Shown here: positions 18,029 to 26,873 of the stretch, piece by piece | How the letters are laid out: every line of letters starts with the position of its first letter | Position numbering within the stretch: the stretch's first letter is position 1 | NCBI GenBank assembly: GCA_051954235.1 | Contig: JBQCHY010000004.1 | Span: 1 to 64,000, forward strand | Length of the DNA: 64,000 nt | Direction of reading: 5' to 3' | Source of the DNA: 62-47 sp051954235 | GTDB lineage: Bacteria > Pseudomonadota > Alphaproteobacteria > Rhizobiales > Xanthobacteraceae | Made by a program: the position numbers and the translations under genes | The notes under the pieces: generated by a model | Seen by the model: the letters and a program-made list of their open reading frames with translations, nothing else | Database searches by the model: none | Told to the model about the DNA's origin: nothing

Positions 18029-19111
18029 ATGGTTTCAAGTTTACCGCCTCCTGTTTCTCAGTCGGTCGCCAACAGGCTTACACGGGCTGCGATATTTCTT
18101 GTCGTGACGATCAATTCCGGATCGGGGTCGGAGGCGGCGGTTCGGGGCTTGTGCGCCGATCTCTCCAGCCTGTTGCGTGGCGTGGGGTTTCGTAATCTCG
18201 ACGGACAACTTTCCTGTGTGATGGGATTTGGCTCGGGAGCCTGGGATCGGTTGTTCGGGGCACCACGTCCGAAGGACCTGCACCCTTTTCGCGAGATTCA
18301 TGGGGTGCATACCGCGGTTTCGACGCCCGGTGACATTCTCTTCCACATCCGTGCAGCGAGCATGGATCTCTGTTTCGAACTCGCGACCCATCTGATGTCG
18401 CGGCTCGCCGGTGCGGTCTCGACAGTAGATGAGGTGCACGGCTTCAAATATTTCGACGACCGTGATCTGATCGGATTCGTTGACGGGACCGAAAATCCTG
18501 TGGGTGCAGCCGCCGACGCAGCCACGCTTGTCGGCGAAGAGGATGCTGCCTTTGCCGGCGGCAGCTACGTGATCGTGCAAAAATATCTGCATGACCTTGA
18601 GCGATGGAACGATGTGCCTGTCGAGGAACAGGAGAACATCATCGGCCGGCACAAGCTGTCCGATATCGAGCAGATCGATTCCAGGAAGAAGCCGTACGCG
18701 CACAATGTTCTGACCTCGATCGAGGAGAACGGAGAGCAGCTTCAGATTCTGCGCGATAACATGCCGTTCGGCGAGATCGGCAAAGGCGAGTTCGGCACCT
18801 ATTTCATCGGCTACGCGCGAGCCCCTCAACGCATCGAAAAGATGTTGGAGAACATGTTCGTCGGCAATCCGCCGGGCACCTACGACCATTTGCTGGATTT
18901 CAGCCGCGCCGTAACGGGATGCCTGTTCTTCGCGCCAACGACGACATTTCTGGATGAAGTCGATCCCGAGGTGCGATCGGACAGCGATGTCGAGGCGATG
19001 AAATCGGAGGCGACGGAAGCCCCGCCACCGACCACGCCGCGCGACGACGGTTCACTCGGAATCGGGGCCTTGAAGAAACAAGCAGGAAAAGAGGCACGAT
19101 CTGCGAATTGA
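18029..19111 (+). CDS. Dyp-type haem peroxidase with encapsulin-targeting tail
   Basis: Dye-decolorising peroxidase of 360 aa. The family motif G-x-x-D-G appears in G-F-V-D-G-T-E-N near residue 153; the likely proximal haem histidine is in I-I-G-R-H-K-L near 209. F-G-x-Y-F-I-G-Y-A-R near 256-265 holds a conserved arginine region. There is no signal peptide. The last 25 residues form a linker ending in D-D-G-S-L-G-I-G-A-L-K-K, which matches the S-L-G-I-G-S-L targeting peptide that directs DyPs into encapsulin shells. No shell gene lies in the window. It is placed in the stress module, probably with a role in peroxide defence. Confidence 0.92.
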   Translation: MVSSLPPPVSQSVANRLTRAAIFLVVTINSGSGSEAAVRGLCADLSSLLRGVGFRNLDGQLSCVMGFGSGAWDRLFGAPRPKDLHPFREIHGVHTAVSTPGDILFHIRAASMDLCFELATHLMSRLAGAVSTVDEVHGFKYFDDRDLIGFVDGTENPVGAAADAATLVGEEDAAFAGGSYVIVQKYLHDLERWNDVPVEEQENIIGRHKLSDIEQIDSRKKPYAHNVLTSIEENGEQLQILRDNMPFGEIGKGEFGTYFIGYARAPQRIEKMLENMFVGNPPGTYDHLLDFSRAVTGCLFFAPTTTFLDEVDPEVRSDSDVEAMKSEATEAPPPTTPRDDGSLGIGALKKQAGKEARSAN

Positions 19112-19361
19112 TCGAGCAGGCAGACGCCGGCCGCGCCTTCGTCGACGTGCATACGCTTCGACGATTTGGCTCGCACGCTGGATTGTTGTGAAAGCTGCGG
19201 CCACGATCTTCTGGCCGGAGCGGCAATAATGGCGGAAGGCTGTCGCGCAAAGTAGCTGCACGGACGCGCCTTCCTGTGTGCCGCAATGTGAATTCTCCGT
19301 TTGAGGGTTTACAGTTGTCCAGTTGAAGGACGTGGTTCCGCGGCAAACGAAGAGGCGCAAT

Positions 19362-19571
19362 ATGGCGGAGCGATTCAAGATCGGCGATCACGTGAGCTGG
19401 AACTCGGAAGCTGGTCGGGTGTCGGGAACGATCATCGCCGTCCACACTTCCGATTTTGACTACAAGGGCTACACCCATCACGCTTCCGAAGCCGATCCGC
19501 AGTATGAAATCAAAAGCGACAAAACGGATCATGTCGCGGCCCACAAGGGGCGCGCACTGAAGCGCGTCTGA
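19362..19571 (+). CDS. DUF2945 (HVA1-type, Tudor-like) protein
   Basis: A 69-aa basic protein with the DUF2945 signature: F-K-I-G-D-H-V-S-W-N-S-E-A-G-R-V-S-G at residues 5-22, then H-H-A-S-E-A-D-P-Q-Y-E-I-K-S and H-K-G-x-A-L near the C-terminus. The fold is a small beta-barrel related to Tudor domains; its bacterial role is unclear. The ATG at 19362 follows GAGGCG. It lies 250 bases after the Dyp peroxidase gene. TTGTCC at 19315-19320 is a lone half-site and not evidence of the same control. Confidence 0.82.
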   Translation: MAERFKIGDHVSWNSEAGRVSGTIIAVHTSDFDYKGYTHHASEADPQYEIKSDKTDHVAAHKGRALKRV

Positions 19572-19780
19572 ACAAGATCAGGGCGTGGAGAACGAGCAGT
19601 CCTTTTTTGATGAAGCGGCAGTGGAGGATCGGACTGCGGAAACATGCCGTTATGGATCGCTTCGATCGGACCGTTAACCTGTTTTCGACGGCTCTCGTCG
19701 GGGGCCTCGATTTGCCCCTCGTTGACGACAGCGCTGAACGGTCGCACCATGGAAAGACTTTTCGCTTTAAGAGGGCCACC

Positions 19781-20611
19781 GTGGCCGGACTGTCCCATCG
19801 CCAGACCGAAATTCTTAACATCGCGCGCGCCTTCGGCCGCGTCATGGTCGAAGACCTCGTGAAACGATTCGAGGTCTCGGCGCAGACCATCCGCAAGGAT
19901 CTCAACGATCTCTGCGATCAGCGCTCACTGACCCGCATCCATGGCGGCGCTATCATCGCCTCCGGGGTCGAGAACTTGGCCTATGAGGCGCGCCGCTTCG
20001 TCGCCGCCGAGGAGAAGAAGGCGATCGGTGCCGCCGCGGCGGCGCGAATTCCCAATGGGAGCTCGCTGTTCATCAATATCGGCACCACAACCGAGGAAGT
20101 TGCGAGTGCACTGACCTCGCACGAGGACCTGCTTGTCATCACCAACAATCTGAACGTGGCGATGCTGTTGTATCGCCACCCGCGCATCGAGGTGGTGGTC
20201 GCCGGTGGCAACGTGCGCCGCGCAGACGGCGCCGTGGTCGGTTCGGCAGCGACGCAACTGATCGGCCAGTTCAAGGTCGATTATGCCATCATCGGCACGT
20301 CAGCGATCGACGAGGAAGGGGCACTGCTCGACTTCGACCTCCGCGAGGTGCAGGTCGCGCAGGCCATCATCGCCAATGCGCGCAACGTCGTGCTGGTGTC
20401 CGATTCGACCAAGCTGCGCCGCAACGCGCCAGTGCGGATCGCCCATATCAGTCAGATCCAGACCTTCGTCACCGACGCGCCGTTGCCCGCGAACCTCGCC
20501 AATCTTTGCGACAGTCATGGCATCGAGGTCGTGGTGGCGATGGACAAGCCGCAGAGCGAGATTGATGACAACGGTCAAGAGCCGACGTCAGCGACACTAC
20601 GTAGCGCGTGA
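19781..20611 (+). CDS. glpR: GlpR, DeoR-family repressor of the glycerol operon
   Basis: DeoR-family regulator of 276 aa. The N-terminal helix-turn-helix reads L-S-H-R-Q-T-E-I-L-N-I-A-R, then V-E-D-L-V-K-R-F-E-V-S-A-Q-T-I-R-K-D-L-N and the family end motif R-I-H-G-G-A. The C-terminal sugar-phosphate-binding domain has the D-E-E-G motif in I-D-E-E-G-A-L and the N-I-G-T-T-T-E-E phosphate loop. I chose the GTG at 19781 (AAGAGGG upstream), because 58 residues encoded upstream of it look unconserved. It stands 5' of glpD on the same strand; glycerol-3-phosphate is the expected inducer. Confidence 0.85.
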   Translation: MAGLSHRQTEILNIARAFGRVMVEDLVKRFEVSAQTIRKDLNDLCDQRSLTRIHGGAIIASGVENLAYEARRFVAAEEKKAIGAAAAARIPNGSSLFINIGTTTEEVASALTSHEDLLVITNNLNVAMLLYRHPRIEVVVAGGNVRRADGAVVGSAATQLIGQFKVDYAIIGTSAIDEEGALLDFDLREVQVAQAIIANARNVVLVSDSTKLRRNAPVRIAHISQIQTFVTDAPLPANLANLCDSHGIEVVVAMDKPQSEIDDNGQEPTSATLRSA

Positions 20612-20965
20612 TCGCTCCGTCTCGGGACTTTTTGAAGTCTGGTTCCGAGTGTCCCGGGCGCCCTGCGGCATGAAGTGCCGCTGCGCAGAACCGGGACCGT
20701 TATGACAAACACCCCAACGCCCCTCGGATCGGCAGCGTACCACGTCGCTTTACGATGCGCTGCGCAGCATCCGGGGAACGACCGATAGACCGTCTGACGA
20801 TTTTCAAATGATCTTTGCGAACCTGACCCTGCGCCGGTCGCAAGGTCCTTCGCGTTTTCTCAGAATCTCACAGCAATCCTCCATCTTTCGATTTTCTTTC
20901 GTTTTTGGTTGTGATTTACTCCAACTCGAAAGAAAAGGCCGCCAAAGCGAAGGTGGCTGCTGGGG
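20612..20965. other. glpR-glpD intergenic region
   Basis: About 350 bases with no gene. It contains the inverted repeat at 20892-20936 and GC-rich partial hairpins around 20630-20700 that may end glpR transcription. Confidence 0.5.
20892..20936. promoter_or_regulatory. Probable GlpR operator before glpD
   Basis: TTTTCTTTCG (20892-20901) and CGAAAGAAAA (20927-20936) form a perfect 10-bp inverted repeat; a further TTTCG at 20886-20890 is a direct repeat. TTTCG/CGAAA boxes are typical of DeoR-family GlpR sites in alphaproteobacteria. It ends 29 bases before the glpD start, so binding would block expression of the operon. Confidence 0.62.
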
Positions 20966-22519
20966 ATGCGCTCGTTGAATCGGATTTACGACCTCGCCAT
21001 CATCGGAGGCGGCATTAACGGCTGCGGGATCGCGCGCGATGCGGTGGGCCGGGGGAATTCCGTTTTCCTGTGTGAAATGAACGATTTGGCGAGCGGAACG
21101 TCGTCGATGTCGACCAAGCTCGTGCACGGCGGTTTGCGCTACCTCGAATATTACGAGTTTCGTCTGGTGCGCGAGGCGCTGATCGAGCGGGAAATCCTGT
21201 GGCAGATCGCGCCTCACATCATTCGTCCGCTGCGTTTCGTTCTGCCGCACCAATCCGGTTTGCGGCCGGCCTGGCTGCTGCGGCTCGGCCTTTTCCTCTA
21301 CGACCATATCGGCGGGCGTCATCTGCTACCGGCGACGCGCTCGGTCAATCTTGCGCGCGGCGTGGTCGGCAAGCCGCTCATTCCGGGCCGCTACACCAGG
21401 GGGTTCGAGTATTCCGACTGCTTCGTCGACGACGCGCGGCTGGTCGCTTTGACCGCACGCGACGCCGCCGATCGCGGCGCTGAGATCCGCACTCGCACCC
21501 GCGCGGTCGAGATTCGTCAGGCCGACGGCGTCTGGCATGTCACCGTCGAGGATTGCGCGAGCAGATTGCGCGAGGTGATCCAGGCGCGCGTGCTGGTCAA
21601 TGCCGGTGGTCCCTGGGTCGAGCAGGTGCTGGCTGCGGGTGCCGGCGTCAATGCCCGCGCCAAGGTCCGCCTCGTGCAAGGTTCTCATATCGTGGTCCGG
21701 AAGGTCTATGACCATGACCGCGCCTACATGTTCCAGAACGCGGACGGCCGCATCATTTTCGTGATCCCCTATCAGGGTGATTTCACGCTGATCGGCACCA
21801 CCGATCGCGACTATCATGGCGACCCTGCCGACGTGAAAGCCTCGGGCGAGGAGATCGACTATCTCTGCGCGTCCGCCAGCGAATATCTGGCCAAGCCGAT
21901 CACGCCTGCTGATGTCGTCTGGAACTACTCCGGCGTGCGCCCGCTCTATGACGATGGCGCGAGCGAAGCCAAGGCCGCGACGCGCGACTATGTGTTAGAA
22001 CTCGATACGCCCGGCGGTGTACCCCTGCTGTCGATCTACGGCGGCAAGATCACGACCTATCGTCGCCTCGCTGAAGAGGCGCTGGAGCGGCTCGCGCCTT
22101 ATCTGCATGGCACGAAGGAGCCGGCGGGCTGGACCGGCAAGGCGCCGCTGCCAGGTGGGGATATGGAGGTCTCCGCGGTCGCGCGGCTCGCCGCCGAACT
22201 CGTGCGCAGCTACCCGTTCCTGGCGGAGTCGCATGCCGATCGCCTCGCACATGCCTACGGCACGCGCGCAACCACGCTTCTGGGCAATGCAACATCCTTG
22301 GCCGAACTCGGCCGATCCTTCGGCGCCACCTTGACGGAAAGCGAAGTCAGGTACCTCGTGGCGCACGAATGGGCGCGGACCGCCGAAGATGTCGTCTGGC
22401 GGCGATCCAAGCTCGGCCTGCGCATGACGGCGAACGAAATCGCCGAACTCGATGCATGGATGGCGGCCAACCGCACGTCGGGCGAACGTCCCCTTCGCGA
22501 AGCGGGAGGGCGGACATGA
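20966..22519 (+). CDS. glpD: GlpD, FAD-dependent glycerol-3-phosphate dehydrogenase
   Basis: Oxidises sn-glycerol-3-phosphate to dihydroxyacetone phosphate and feeds electrons to quinone at the inner membrane. The protein has 517 aa. The FAD-binding G-G-G-I-N-G-C-G-I-A-R-D is at residues 13-24, followed by S-S-M-S-T-K-L-V-H-G-G-L-R-Y-L-E, the family signature. I-G-T-T-D and S-G-V-R-P-L are near 274 and 320, with a helical C-terminal domain. The ATG at 20966 follows CTGGGG. The TGA overlaps the glpS start, so the transporter genes are translationally coupled. This order is that of the rhizobial glp operon. Confidence 0.95.
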   Translation: MRSLNRIYDLAIIGGGINGCGIARDAVGRGNSVFLCEMNDLASGTSSMSTKLVHGGLRYLEYYEFRLVREALIEREILWQIAPHIIRPLRFVLPHQSGLRPAWLLRLGLFLYDHIGGRHLLPATRSVNLARGVVGKPLIPGRYTRGFEYSDCFVDDARLVALTARDAADRGAEIRTRTRAVEIRQADGVWHVTVEDCASRLREVIQARVLVNAGGPWVEQVLAAGAGVNARAKVRLVQGSHIVVRKVYDHDRAYMFQNADGRIIFVIPYQGDFTLIGTTDRDYHGDPADVKASGEEIDYLCASASEYLAKPITPADVVWNYSGVRPLYDDGASEAKAATRDYVLELDTPGGVPLLSIYGGKITTYRRLAEEALERLAPYLHGTKEPAGWTGKAPLPGGDMEVSAVARLAAELVRSYPFLAESHADRLAHAYGTRATTLLGNATSLAELGRSFGATLTESEVRYLVAHEWARTAEDVVWRRSKLGLRMTANEIAELDAWMAANRTSGERPLREAGGRT

Positions 22520-23655
22520 GCGTCGCGCTGCAAAACGTCACGAGGGTTGTGGATGGCGTTGCGACCATCCGCGATGTGTCGCTGACGCTGGAGCGCGGCA
22601 CGTTGAGCGTGTTGTTAGGGCCGACCCTGTCGGGCAAGACCTCGATCATGCGGCTGCTCGCCGGTCTCGACAAGCCGTCCCAGGGGCGCGTGTTGGTGGA
22701 CGGCCAGGATGTCACCGGCGCCGACGTGCGTCAGCGCTCGGTGGCGATGGTCTATCAGCAGTTCATCAATTATCCTTCGTTCACGGTCTACGAGAACATC
22801 GCCTCGCCGCTGCGCGTGCAGGGCAAGCCGCGTGCCGAAATCGAGCAGCGCGTCGCCGAGGCCGCGAGCCTGCTGCGGCTCGAACCCTACCTGAAGCGCA
22901 CGCCGCTGCAATTGTCCGGCGGCCAGCAGCAACGCACCGCGATCGCTCGCGCACTCGTCAAGGGCGCCGACCTCGTGCTGCTCGACGAGCCGCTCGCCAA
23001 CCTCGACTACAAGCTGCGCGAGGAATTGCGCACCGAATTGCCGCGCATCTTCGAGGCCTCGGGCGCGATCTTCGTCTATGCGACCACCGAGCCGTCCGAG
23101 GCGCTCCTGCTCGGCGGCAACACCGTGTGCATGTGGGAGGGCCAGGCGTTGCAGGTCGGCGAGACGCCGAAGGTCTATCGGCACCCCGACACGTTGCGCG
23201 TGGCCCAGGTGTTCTCGGATCCGCCGCTCAACATCATCGGGGTCGAGAAAAAGGCGGGCCAGGTGATCTATGCCGGCGGTGAGCTGGCGTCGGCGGGCGG
23301 CCTCTACGCCGGATTGCCGGATGGCGTCTACAAGGTCGGCTTTCGCGCGCATCAACTTGAGATCGGCAGCGCAACGGCCGGACGTCATCGCTTCTCCGCC
23401 GCGGTGACGGTGACGGAAATCACGGGCTCTGAGAGCTTCTTGCACCTTCGTGTTCATGACGCGAATTGGGTCGCCGTGCTGCATGGAGTCCATGAATATG
23501 AGCCGGGACAGTTGCTCGACGCCGCGCTCGACCCCGACAACATCTTCGTGTTCGACGCGGCGGACCGCCTCGTCGCGTCGCCTGTCACGGCGTTGTCGCG
23601 CGACGTGGTTGATGGCTCGCGTGACGGTCATGCGGCAGTCAACACGAGCAAATGA
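22516..23655 (+). CDS. glpS: GlpS, ABC transporter ATPase (glycerol)
   Basis: First of two MalK-like ATPases of the glycerol importer, 379 aa. Walker A G-P-T-L-S-G-K-T-S near residue 36, Q-loop V-Y-Q-Q-F near 83, signature L-S-G-G-Q-Q-Q-R near 134, Walker B V-L-L-D-E-P near 155, and a C-terminal TOBE-type regulatory domain. The switch histidine region reads V-Y-A-T-T-E, so the usual V-T-H-D histidine is replaced. Start ATG 22516 overlaps the glpD stop. It would pair with GlpT as a heterodimer. Confidence 0.88.
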   Translation: MSVALQNVTRVVDGVATIRDVSLTLERGTLSVLLGPTLSGKTSIMRLLAGLDKPSQGRVLVDGQDVTGADVRQRSVAMVYQQFINYPSFTVYENIASPLRVQGKPRAEIEQRVAEAASLLRLEPYLKRTPLQLSGGQQQRTAIARALVKGADLVLLDEPLANLDYKLREELRTELPRIFEASGAIFVYATTEPSEALLLGGNTVCMWEGQALQVGETPKVYRHPDTLRVAQVFSDPPLNIIGVEKKAGQVIYAGGELASAGGLYAGLPDGVYKVGFRAHQLEIGSATAGRHRFSAAVTVTEITGSESFLHLRVHDANWVAVLHGVHEYEPGQLLDAALDPDNIFVFDAADRLVASPVTALSRDVVDGSRDGHAAVNTSK

Positions 23656-23667
23656 GGGAGATGCTTC

Positions 23668-24752
23668 ATGGCTCGCATTGACCTCGTCGATCTCGCGCAG
23701 TCCTACAGCGGCAACGACGCGCCGCCGGAGAGCTTTGCGCTGAAGCCGGTGACCATGACCTGGCGGCAGGGCGGCGCTTACGCACTGCTTGGCCCGTCCG
23801 GTTGCGGCAAGACCACTCTGCTCAATCTGATTTCCGGCATCGTGACGCCGACGCGCGGACAAATCCTGTTCGATGGTCGCGATATCACGCCGCTGTCGAC
23901 GCAGAAGCGCAACATCGCACAGGTGTTCCAGTTCCCGGTGATCTACGACACCATGACAGTGGGCGAAAATCTGGCTTTCCCGCTCAAGAACCGCGGCGTC
24001 GCCAAGGCCGAGGTCGAGGCTCGCGTCAAGCAGATCGCGGGCTTGCTCGATCTCACGTCCGATCTCGGCCGCAAGGCGACACGGCTCTCCGCCGACGCCA
24101 AGCAGAAGATCTCGCTCGGCCGTGGCCTGGTGCGCTCCGATGTCGCCGCCGTGCTGTTCGACGAGCCACTGACGGTGATCGATCCCGAACTGAAATGGCA
24201 ATTGCGCTCGAAGCTGAAGGCGCTGCATCGCGAACTCGATCTCACGATGATCTACGTCACCCATGACCAGACCGAGGCGCTGACTTTTGCCGACACTGTC
24301 GTGGTCATGCATGACGGCCGCGTGGTGCAGAGCGGCACGCCGGCCGAACTGTTCGACAAGCCGGCGCACACGTTCGTTGGCTACTTCATCGGCTCGCCCG
24401 GCATGAACATCGTGCCCGCCGCGGTCCATGGCTACGAGGCGCGGATTGCGGGTCACGTCATCGGGCTGCGTCGCAATTACGACGTCCTGCCGGCGGGCAA
24501 GAAGATCGAGATCGGCGTACGGCCGGAATTCGTCGATGTCGCGCCGCCGGCCGCCGGCCTGCTGTCGGCTGCGGTCGAACGGATCGACGACCTCGGCCGT
24601 GTCAGGTTCGCCCGCGTTCGCGTCGGCGACGTCAAGTTCGCCGCGCGCGTGCCGCCGGATGTCTCGGTTTCGGGCGATACGGTGGGCCTGGTCTTCGATC
24701 CCGCGCACATCCACGTCTACGCCGACAGTCAGTTGGTCGAGGGGGCTGCCTG

Positions 24753-24753
<1 letters not shown>
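23668..24753 (+). CDS. glpT: GlpT, second ABC transporter ATPase (glycerol)
   Basis: A 361-aa MalK-like ATPase. Walker A G-P-S-G-C-G-K-T-T near residue 45, Q-loop V-F-Q-F near 91, Walker B V-L-F-D-E-P near 165 and V-T-H-D-Q-T-E-A near 199 are intact. The signature is degenerate (L-S-A-D-A-K-Q-K where L-S-G-G-Q is expected). GlpS has the intact signature and lacks the switch histidine, so together they would form one full and one impaired ATP site. A C-terminal TOBE domain follows. The TGA overlaps the glpP ATG. It is not related to the E. coli GlpT antiporter despite the name. Confidence 0.86.
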
Positions 24754-25654
<901 letters not shown>

Positions 25655-25655
<1 letters not shown>

Positions 25656-26461
25656 TGTATGCGATCCCGGGCCGCCGCCTGATCATGGCGCTGTTCCTGA
25701 TCTTCCTGTTGTTGCCGATCTATTGGCTGGTCAACATGAGCTTCAAGACCAATGCCGAGATCGTCTCGACGATGACGCTATGGCCGCACACTCCGACGCT
25801 GCAGCATTACAAGCGCATCTTCACCGATGAAAGCTGGTATTCGGGTTACATCAACTCGCTCGAATATGTCATCCTCAACACCGTCATCTCGATCTCGGTG
25901 GCGTTGCCGGCGGCCTATGCGTTCTCCCGGTATCGCTTTCTCGGTGACAAGCACCTGTTCTTCTGGCTGCTGTCGAACCGTATGGCGCCGGCGGCGGTCT
26001 ATGCGCTGCCGTTCTTCAATCTCTATTCGGCGATCGGCCTGTTCGATACGCCGTGGGCGGTCGCGCTTGCGCACTGTATCTTCAACGTGCCGCTCGCAGT
26101 CTGGATTCTCGAGGGCTTCGTCTCTGGCGTGCCGCGCGAGATCGACGAGACCGCATTTCTCGACGGCTATTCGTTCCCGCGGTTCTTTATCAAGATCCTG
26201 ATCCCGCTGATCGCCAGCGGCATCGGCGTCGCTGCCTTCTTCTGCTTCATGTTCTCCTGGGTCGAACTGCTGCTGGCGCGCACACTGACCTCGGTGAATG
26301 CCAAGCCGATCGCGGCGATCATGACGCGCACGGTCTCGGCCGCTGGCATGGACTGGGGCCTGCTCGCCGCCGCCGGCGTACTCACCATCATTCCGGGCGC
26401 GCTGGTGATCTGGTTCGTCCGCAACTACATCGCGCGTGGTTTCGCGCTCGGCCGGGTGTAG
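25655..26461 (+). CDS. glpQ: GlpQ, second ABC transporter permease (glycerol)
   Basis: MalG-type permease of 268 aa. The first helix is at about residues 8-27, and the EAA loop is near residue 155 (E-I-D-E-T-A-F-L-D-G-Y-S). The ATG at 25655 overlaps the glpP TGA; a GTG one codon upstream is an alternative. CAAGGAG at 25641-25647 is the ribosome-binding site. The name follows rhizobial usage and does not mean the E. coli periplasmic phosphodiesterase GlpQ. Confidence 0.9.
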
Positions 26462-26470
26462 GAGACGTTG

Positions 26471-26797
26471 ATGGACAGCATCGCATGGATGGCTTGGACG
26501 TTGCCGACCGCGATCTTCTTCGCGGCACTGGCGTGCACGCTTGCGGTGACGACCTATCTCGCCGCGGCCTATCCCGAGGCGGAGCGGATCGGCGTTCTGC
26601 GCATTCCGACCACGCGCGGCGATCGCTTGTTTATCTCGCTGGTGCTGGCCGCGGTGATCCATCTGGCATGGATCGGCATCGTCGGCACGGATCCGATTCT
26701 GACCCTGCCGATCAGGGAGGGCGTGGAGATTTCGAGCCTGTGGCTCGCAACGCTGATTTCGTTTCTTTCAGCCGTGGTGATCTTTCGCACGGTCTGA
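26471..26797 (+). CDS. glpU: GlpU, small DUF2160 membrane protein
   Basis: A 108-aa integral membrane protein with three hydrophobic segments (about residues 8-30, 51-72 and 88-107). It carries the DUF2160 features: tryptophan-rich start M-x-W-M-A-W-T, R-I-P-T-T-R-G-D-R loop, and W-I-G. Genes of this family sit between permease and binding-protein genes in glpSTPQUV operons; the role is unknown, possibly assembly or gating. It starts 10 bases after glpQ, with GTAGGAG upstream. Confidence 0.83.
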   Translation: MDSIAWMAWTLPTAIFFAALACTLAVTTYLAAAYPEAERIGVLRIPTTRGDRLFISLVLAAVIHLAWIGIVGTDPILTLPIREGVEISSLWLATLISFLSAVVIFRTV

Positions 26798-26873
26798 CGA
26801 AGCGAAGATGAGCAGATCCGGGGTCAACCCGGGCCTGAGGTTTGGTTTTGTCGCTGCAACCGGAGGATTCACG

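Noticed and set aside
19311..19320. ACAGTTGTCC before the DUF2945 gene as a further enhancer site
   Set aside because: Only one half matches the palindrome and no sigma-54 promoter lies downstream.
22615..24714. A 699-codon open frame on the minus strand opposite glpS/glpT
   Set aside because: It spans two real genes and their junction and encodes a His/Arg/Asp-rich product typical of a shadow frame.
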